A model generated the notes under the pieces. The model saw only the letters and a list, made by a program, of their open reading frames with translations, searched no databases and was not told where the DNA came from. The translations under genes and the position numbers were made by a program. Below, piece by piece: positions 57,797 to 64,000 of a stretch of 64,000 nt of DNA. How positions within the stretch are numbered: position 1 is the stretch's first letter; the number at the start of each line of letters is the position of its first letter. The stretch covers positions 124,001 to 188,000 of the IMG/VR virus record IMGVR_UViG_3300044701_003160; one strand, given 5' to 3'. The DNA comes from a virus.

Positions 57797-60700
57797 TATT
57801 ATAATTTGAGTATTTTAGTCTGTTAAATCTTTGTATTGTAGGAGATGATGAAATTCCACCAATATTTGCATATGTTGTAAATTGGTGTGGATCCTTACGT
57901 GTTGGAACAGAAATTCTTCCCCAACTATATTCACCATAAAAACCACTAAATCCTAAACCACTTAATCCATTATAACCAGAAACACTTACAGTTACTTGTG
58001 CAACATATGTAATTCCAACTCCAGCAACTGCAGTCTGTGCAATTGAAACTGCAGAAACTTGATAGATATTATCAATGAAAGTAGTACCTACTCCAACGAC
58101 TGCACCTGAAGAATTTTGAGATGTAAGTCCATTACCAACATTTGATTTATTAACAACAAAATAATATCCAGTTTGAATTCCACTAATACCAGTTGTTGCA
58201 ATTCCAACTTTTACAGTTTTTCCGTCTCTCAAAGGAGAATTTTGTGGAATATAGAAATCGAATACTATGCCAGTAGATGCAACACCAACAGAAGTTGTTT
58301 TGATTCCAGTAATAACACCAAAGTCTCCGCTATAAGAAATATTATCTATAACCTCATAGTTTGGTTGAGGTGGCTCAATTAAAACTACAGGTGGATTTGA
58401 AGTTGTATAACCAGTTCCAGCATTTGATATTGAAATAGAAGAAACAGTTCCGCCAACTGAGATTGTAGATAATGCTAGTGCCGTCACACCTAAACCAATT
58501 TTAAGTTGAATATTCTCATAAGATTCTGTATTTAAAGTTGTTGTTGAAATTCCAATAGTACCAGTTCCAATAAAGGTTACCGTTGTCCCGACAGAAACTA
58601 TATTACTGGGCTCAAATATTTCGTATCCAACAACGATATTTGAAGTATTGATTCCAGTAATTAAATTGGTATTAATGCCAATATTCCCAATAGTTGAAAT
58701 AATATAATCAATTGGTTTTTGTATTGAAACAATTGGCGACGTTGTATAACCCACTCCACCATCAGAAATTATAATTGAGGAAATAGTTCCAGAAGTTGAA
58801 ACAACAACTGTCGCGGCCGCTGCAATCAAATTATCTTGAGACACGATTGAAATTTTATTCTGTGGTTTTTCTGTTATTCCATTGTGAGTATATTCTTTTT
58901 CACTATCAAAAAATGTTTTAACGCTCTCTACAAAAATTGCAGTTGATGCAATCCCCACATTTTGAATAATATTTGAAACTGGTTGGATATATGGTTCATA
59001 AATTACTCTATCTTTTCCAACAGATTGTCCATTTACAACTAGATCTTCAGTCTGTTTGCACCAAGTTAATGGTCTTAATAGATCTTCCTCTTGTGATATT
59101 CCTGGACCAGAATAAAGATTTGTATTAATAACATCAGTAGAAACAATATCTGTTACTAATCGATCATCTTGTTTTAATAGAATATTATCACTATTAAGAT
59201 CGACTGTATCTCCAACCTTAATAGTTTCCAAAATATCAACTGTTAAAGTATCCACGTCACCAGTTCCTCTGTAGAAAAGTATTTTTGATTTATCACCTGC
59301 TTTTGGTGCTTCTGTAAATCTTATTATACTTCCGCCTGCGAAAATGTATCCCCTACCAGGAACTTGTAAGACATCATTTATAAAGACTAATAAAGTTGCT
59401 TGCACATCAATATTAGATCCTTTTTTAGACCTAATTGTAGTTTGATTGCCATCAATAAGAATTGGGAATCTAGTTCTTTGGCCATCAAATAAAGAATCTA
59501 GAGGATCAATAACTTGAAGAGATCCTATCGACCAAGCACTAAATTGATCAGATTGAATTTGATCAATAATAATTTGAAATTCTGAAAAACTTACTGAAGA
59601 ATTTGTTTGAATTCCAGATGTTCCTCCAATAGAGACTGTTAAAATTTCTTGAGGTTTATATCCATATCCAAGATTTTTTATCTCAAATGAAATTACGCTA
59701 GATCCTTGACCAACGACAATATCTACATAAGCACCAGTTCCAAGTCCTGATGATGATTGTGAACTATAAACTAATGGGAGGTTTGAATAAGATAATGGAT
59801 AATCAAATACAACAATTGGTGGATTTGATGTAGTATATCCAATTCCTGGATTTGTAATTGCAATACTTACAATACTTCCATTACTCACTGCGGCAGTACC
59901 AATAAATTCAATGTTAGAATTTACTAAATCTTCTGTTTTAATTCCAACATTAATAATATTTTGAATTCCAGACCTATATCCAGAACCACTATTGCCTATA
60001 CTAATAGATTGAATTGTACCCGCAGAAGATACGATAGCGGTTCCTCCTGCAGCAACAAGAGGTTGATATCCAAATCCTTGAGTAGATCCAACCGAAAGAA
60101 TAACACCTCCTCTAGGAACACTTGCAGCATTTACATCATACTTTGTGAACTGTGAAGATCCGGTAAATGTAATACTGGTTATTCCTGCATTTTCTACTAA
60201 ATCATAATCCCCTGCAGTAAAACCAGATGAAACTGGGCCTTGGAAAATACTATTAATCAATACAATTGCATTATCAGTAGATATTCCAGTTACATTTGTT
60301 CCATTTGACTTCAATGTAAATGATTTTTGCGATCCATTAAAGTTGTTAGAAATATCATCAAAAATATAATTATTGGAATAAGATTCATTAGTAGTATCAG
60401 AAACTCCAGATCTTAAAAATACTCTTCCACTAAAGGAAGATCCAGTAGCAATTCCAACATAATCCGTTTCATCTGGTCTATTTGATGGGTTTGTAAAAGG
60501 AACTTTTCCAAAAGGCGCGGCCGAAAAATAAAGTATATTATCGACAATATTATAATTTCCTAAAATTTTAGTAACCAAATTAGATAAAGTATGCGATGAT
60601 ATTTTTGTTCCTAACCAAGGTCTAATAACTGATATTGAATTTGTACTTCCGACACCTACAGCAGAAACTTTCATAATTTCACTATTAATCTTAATTAAAT

Positions 60701-63700
60701 CTCCACTATAAATTGAACTTATACCAGAAACGTAAACTTCAGAGTCAAAAATTGTAATATTTTTTGATAATGTAGTTGTAACTGCTGTAGATGTAACCGG
60801 AGATTGAATTAAGTTATCAATTCCTATAATAACCTTTTTATTTTGGTTTTTAGAGGTGAATATATGTGAATTTCCTATTCCAATCGAAGTTAGATCTAAA
60901 ACATTTGGGATAGTCTTAAGTGCATCAGTAGCAGAAGATGCAACTTTAATATCAAGATCATTAATTTTCACCACATATAGTGATGAAGGTAGTTTATCTG
61001 TTGTTCCAATTCCCGGAATAGAAGTTGTTGCTATACCTATAGATTGAGTTGTACCTTCTCCAGGAGAAGAGTATACAATTTCTTCTCCAGTAACATAATA
61101 ATTATTTTGAATTGTAATTATATTTTGATCTATTTTTACTACATTTGGGTTACTTGCATCAAAATATCTTTGGAAAATTGGTAAGTTTTTATGTGTAAGA
61201 TTAAATTCTTTTTTAATGTCATTATCTGTACCAGTATAACTACCGTAATCATAATTAAGATAACCATTTGTTAGAGATATTTCCGCAGAATCAGGACTTA
61301 ATCCAAGATCAACTTTAAATACTTTGACGTTTGTGTCTATATTTTCGATAGGTGTAAAGTAAATATTTGTAGTTGAACCTAAAATTCCTGCAGTTATAAT
61401 ACCAAGAGAAGAATTGGTTTGTATTATTCCAAACTCTGTAGTATAGCAAGTAGAATCACTTGAAACCGTTAAAAATTCACAGACTTGATATTCTAGATTA
61501 GTTTTGTCCTCAATACTAATAATTGAATATGAACAATCATAATCTACATTTGAATATGATGCAATTATATTTGAAGTTGGCGATCCTGATGATGCAATAT
61601 CAATTGATGAAGAACTTAAGGAACTACCTTCAATTATTTCAGTACCAATTCCGGAGGCAATTGTATTTCCTAAAGAAACATTAAATGTGTTAACAACATA
61701 ATCGACAGTTGTGGATTCATTTGGTATTAAATCAATCAAAACATTTGAACCTGAAACATAAGCATTATAAGTTCCAATTCCGGATGATGATATTTGAGTG
61801 GGAACGTCTGTAGAAAGTTGCCCATAATCTAGAAAATACACATCCGTTCCATTATGAATATAAGTAATCTCATCATATTCAAAATAAGAAGAGTCAGTTG
61901 CTCCTATTTGCACAAGAACTTTCGCAGATCTATAAGTAGATGCTATTCCTACAATATTTGTTGCAGAAGAAGTTGCTGTGGGAATGTTTGTGGTATTGGT
62001 ATTGAGATTAACGGAGTCTCCTAAACTTAGAGATCCAATTCCACTACTGATATTATTTAATGAAAATGAAAATAGTTGTACATGGTAATTATTACTTTTT
62101 GATTTTATTGGATAATATAATAAATTTCCCTCTGTTCCAAAAACATTAAAATCAAAAAATCCAAGATTATCGGAAGCACTTATATTTCCATATTGATTTA
62201 AAAATCCAACAGAATCATTATGAACTAACGATACCAAACTTAGTTCACATTTTCTGTAATCTCCTTTATCTCTAACAAATGTAATATATTTTTTAGATCT
62301 AAAATCTTCTAAGATAAAGGAATCAACTATACTAAACACAGTTGGTCTTGGATTACTGTTAAATTGAGTTGAGATGTCATCTATCATCAATACTCTATTT
62401 CCAACAGATTCAATATAGTCCTGAATAATAGAAGAATTGAATCTTATCTCATTTGATTTTATTTCTCCATCTATATTAATATTGTTTTCGGATGCAAGAT
62501 CAAAGTCATAAACACAATTTAAACTCACAAATGAAGATAAGTCAGAAATTCCTGTAAAATCTCCTCCATTTTGATCAGTAGTAATTCCAGTATTTGATTG
62601 TTTAGATTCAATAAGCAAATTACCAAATTTTTTAAATCCAACAGTATGATTTAAAGCACTTACAGGGCCATCCCAAACATTTAAATCTTTTGATGTTTTT
62701 AATGCATATGAAAAATACTGGTAATAATCACTATCATGAACTCTCTGAAAATTATTATTTAAAAATCCAGTTTCACGATTCCAACCTTTTCTAATTTGAG
62801 AGTAAGAATCAATCTCATAATCAGATTCAAATTTAATTATTTCTTCAATTATTCCAACTGATCCTGAAGTTTTTCCTCTAATTGTTTGATTTATTTCAAA
62901 ATCATTTATAGAAGAAACTTTAAGATATCGATTATCAGAGTCCCAATTTTCTACAATACCATTTGCAGAGGAAGAGTAGACCGTTTCTCCTTCATAAAAA
63001 ATATTTTTCTTGAGAACAGGATTGAAAATTGGAAAATCAGATTCTGGAATTATTTTACCGGAAGAATTTGAACTATTAAATGTTCCAGGAATTTCGTTGA
63101 CATTTAAATTGGAAAGAAGGCTATAAGTAACAATTCCATTTACTCCTCCTATATTTGGATCAACTGCAGTTATTGTAAATAAAGAGTAGTCATAATTTGA
63201 AGAATTATATCCCCTTCCTGTAGATGCAACACCTACACTTATACCTTCAACTAAAACTTTACTACCAATTTCAAAAGGAAAATCTTCAGGATCACTAAAA
63301 CTTGCACCTAATGTTACTGTTACGTCTTTTGATGAATTATTAAATGATATGTTTTTAATTTTAATTCCATTTGAGTTATTTGTTGGAATAATTTTTGGAG
63401 TGACGTTACTAAGTTCTGTTGTATTTTTTTGAATTGTAACATTCAATTCTCCAAAGGAATACGTCAAATTAACATCGGAAATAACCTTATTTGTTAAACC
63501 ATCAATCACAACAAGTGTTGGTGGTGTATTATAATTTCTTCCAAAAGAAGTAATTCCAATATAATCAAATGAGGATAGTGAATTTAAAACTAAAATATCT
63601 GGATATTTTGCTGTAGGTCTAACACTATAATCTGCAGAATATTCGAATCCAATATCTTGTATTTCTGCGGATGTAACTTTTCCAATTGAATTTGTAATGG

Positions 63701-64000
63701 GAAGAAGAACAGCATTGGATCCAAAATCGGATAAAACTGAAGTGATTCCTGGTAATGTATTATATCCCTTTCCTTTGTCTGTGACTAAAATTTCATGAAT
63801 CTGGCCCATAACCCCAGAAGCGTCTGTGTAATATTCTAGACGACTTGAATTTGCATCCAACAATTCAAATTGAGGTTTTTCTAAAACATTAAATTCAAAA
63901 TAATTTGAAGAGATGCCAATAATAGTATGCTTTCCATTATAGTCACTCTCAACTATTGATATTTTATTTGCAGAAATTACTTCATCATCAATAATAATAT
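57792..64000 (-). CDS. Very large virion protein at the T4 gp7 position (partial, 5' end outside)
   Basis: The frame stays open to the window edge, so at least 2068 residues are present and the start lies outside. The apparent start near 63863 is a TTG inside the frame, and codons upstream of it (ending EKPQFELLDANSS) continue to the edge. It contains about nine GYT repeats, typical cyanophage segments (WNRETGFLNNNFQRVHDSDY, SALNHTVGFKKFGNLLIES, VFINDVLQVPGRGYIFAGGS) and a C-terminus YGEYSWGRISVPTRKDPHQF. It precedes gp8, where T4 has the wedge protein gp7 (1032 residues). Baseplate structural role inferred from position. Confidence 0.85.
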   Translation of the reverse strand, partial: IIIDDEVISANKISIVESDYNGKHTIIGISSNYFEFNVLEKPQFELLDANSSRLEYYTDASGVMGQIHEILVTDKGKGYNTLPGITSVLSDFGSNAVLLPITNSIGKVTSAEIQDIGFEYSADYSVRPTAKYPDILVLNSLSSFDYIGITSFGRNYNTPPTLVVIDGLTNKVISDVNLTYSFGELNVTIQKNTTELSNVTPKIIPTNNSNGIKIKNISFNNSSKDVTVTLGASFSDPEDFPFEIGSKVLVEGISVGVASTGRGYNSSNYDYSLFTITAVDPNIGGVNGIVTYSLLSNLNVNEIPGTFNSSNSSGKIIPESDFPIFNPVLKKNIFYEGETVYSSSANGIVENWDSDNRYLKVSSINDFEINQTIRGKTSGSVGIIEEIIKFESDYEIDSYSQIRKGWNRETGFLNNNFQRVHDSDYYQYFSYALKTSKDLNVWDGPVSALNHTVGFKKFGNLLIESKQSNTGITTDQNGGDFTGISDLSSFVSLNCVYDFDLASENNINIDGEIKSNEIRFNSSIIQDYIESVGNRVLMIDDISTQFNSNPRPTVFSIVDSFILEDFRSKKYITFVRDKGDYRKCELSLVSLVHNDSVGFLNQYGNISASDNLGFFDFNVFGTEGNLLYYPIKSKSNNYHVQLFSFSLNNISSGIGSLSLGDSVNLNTNTTNIPTATSSATNIVGIASTYRSAKVLVQIGATDSSYFEYDEITYIHNGTDVYFLDYGQLSTDVPTQISSSGIGTYNAYVSGSNVLIDLIPNESTTVDYVVNTFNVSLGNTIASGIGTEIIEGSSLSSSSIDIASSGSPTSNIIASYSNVDYDCSYSIISIEDKTNLEYQVCEFLTVSSDSTCYTTEFGIIQTNSSLGIITAGILGSTTNIYFTPIENIDTNVKVFKVDLGLSPDSAEISLTNGYLNYDYGSYTGTDNDIKKEFNLTHKNLPIFQRYFDASNPNVVKIDQNIITIQNNYYVTGEEIVYSSPGEGTTQSIGIATTSIPGIGTTDKLPSSLYVVKINDLDIKVASSATDALKTIPNVLDLTSIGIGNSHIFTSKNQNKKVIIGIDNLIQSPVTSTAVTTTLSKNITIFDSEVYVSGISSIYSGDLIKINSEIMKVSAVGVGSTNSISVIRPWLGTKISSHTLSNLVTKILGNYNIVDNILYFSAAPFGKVPFTNPSNRPDETDYVGIATGSSFSGRVFLRSGVSDTTNESYSNNYIFDDISNNFNGSQKSFTLKSNGTNVTGISTDNAIVLINSIFQGPVSSGFTAGDYDLVENAGITSITFTGSSQFTKYDVNAASVPRGGVILSVGSTQGFGYQPLVAAGGTAIVSSAGTIQSISIGNSGSGYRSGIQNIINVGIKTEDLVNSNIEFIGTAAVSNGSIVSIAITNPGIGYTTSNPPIVVFDYPLSYSNLPLVYSSQSSSGLGTGAYVDIVVGQGSSVISFEIKNLGYGYKPQEILTVSIGGTSGIQTNSSVSFSEFQIIIDQIQSDQFSAWSIGSLQVIDPLDSLFDGQRTRFPILIDGNQTTIRSKKGSNIDVQATLLVFINDVLQVPGRGYIFAGGSIIRFTEAPKAGDKSKILFYRGTGDVDTLTVDILETIKVGDTVDLNSDNILLKQDDRLVTDIVSTDVINTNLYSGPGISQEEDLLRPLTWCKQTEDLVVNGQSVGKDRVIYEPYIQPVSNIIQNVGIASTAIFVESVKTFFDSEKEYTHNGITEKPQNKISIVSQDNLIAAAATVVVSTSGTISSIIISDGGVGYTTSPIVSIQKPIDYIISTIGNIGINTNLITGINTSNIVVGYEIFEPSNIVSVGTTVTFIGTGTIGISTTTLNTESYENIQLKIGLGVTALALSTISVGGTVSSISISNAGTGYTTSNPPVVLIEPPQPNYEVIDNISYSGDFGVITGIKTTSVGVASTGIVFDFYIPQNSPLRDGKTVKVGIATTGISGIQTGYYFVVNKSNVGNGLTSQNSSGAVVGVGTTFIDNIYQVSAVSIAQTAVAGVGITYVAQVTVSVSGYNGLSGLGFSGFYGEYSWGRISVPTRKDPHQFTTYANIGGISSSPTIQRFNRLKYSNYNT
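58370..60085 (-). repeat. GYT repeats in the large partial virion protein
   Basis: Copies visible from right to left: GFGYQPLVAAGG, GSGYRSGIQN, GIGYTTSNPPIVVFDYP, GYGYKPQEILTVSIGG, GVGYTTSPIVSIQKP and GTGYTTSNPPVVLIEPP. Most are preceded by a strand of the SISIxN type. More degenerate copies occur near 63190, 63520 and 63750. Confidence 0.8.

Noticed and set aside
57792-60100. CRISPR-like array from regular repeats
   Set aside because: The repeats are protein-level, degenerate in DNA and lie inside one open frame with no constant repeat-spacer pattern.
1-64000. tRNA genes, integrase or attachment sites, photosystem or other host metabolic genes
   Set aside because: None recognised on reading; tightly packed genes leave no room for tRNA clusters, and no photosynthesis gene sequence was seen.

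Overview
The window is part of an AT-rich T4-like myovirus genome, most likely a marine cyanophage (Kyanoviridae-type, infecting Prochlorococcus or Synechococcus). The T4 core genes are in T4-like order: 61, 41, uvsX, 43, regA, 62, 44, 45, 46, 47, 55, uvsW, uvsY, 23, 22, 21, 20, 19, 18, 17, 16, 15, 14, 13, 8. Cyanophage accessories sit among them: hsp20, mazG, a DUF3110 protein, a CobS-like AAA+ with a VWA partner, and very large DUF4815-type virion proteins. Family assignments come from reading the translated sequence, not from a database search.

Layout. All genes but one are on the minus strand. (1) 1-1013: the first codons of a probable nrdA, then primase gp61 behind a sigma70 promoter. 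(2) 1179-8669: a late block of accessory, probably virion-associated proteins: a small protein carrying the gp23 N-arm motif, a Lys-rich 763-residue protein, a nucleotidyltransferase-like protein and a PD-(D/E)XK-like protein. (3) 8728-30120: the replication, recombination and transcription block: mazG, gp41, uvsX, gp43, two Sm-like genes, hsp20, regA, gp62, a DruA/DUF4338-like gene, gp44, gp45, DUF3310, the CobS-like/VWA pair, gp46, DUF3110, gp47, gp55, a third Sm-like gene and uvsW. The only convincing plus-strand gene, a GIY-YIG endonuclease, is inserted beside gp44. (4) 30147-64000: uvsY, a tail-tube-like protein, an HNH endonuclease, the head genes 23-22-21-20 with a small gene at the T4 67/68 position, the tail genes 19 and 18, terminase 17 and 16, the neck genes 15, 14 and 13, then the huge baseplate and fibre proteins. 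The last of these runs off the right edge.

Regulation is unusually legible. Late genes have NATAAATA promoters about 15-70 bases upstream, read by gp55. Replication genes have sigma70 promoters, several with near-consensus hexamers. All eight convincing intrinsic terminators overlap, or lie within about 10 bases of, the promoter of the next unit, so each unit boundary is one compact terminator-promoter element. Between gp55 and the third Sm-like gene, two sigma70 promoters face away from each other and share one -35 region. The plus-strand one is a perfect consensus (TTGACA, 17 bases, TATAAT) and points antisense into the Sm-like gene and uvsW.

No tRNA gene, CRISPR array, integrase, photosystem gene or insertion sequence was recognised. 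No gene-free stretch exceeds about 170 bases.
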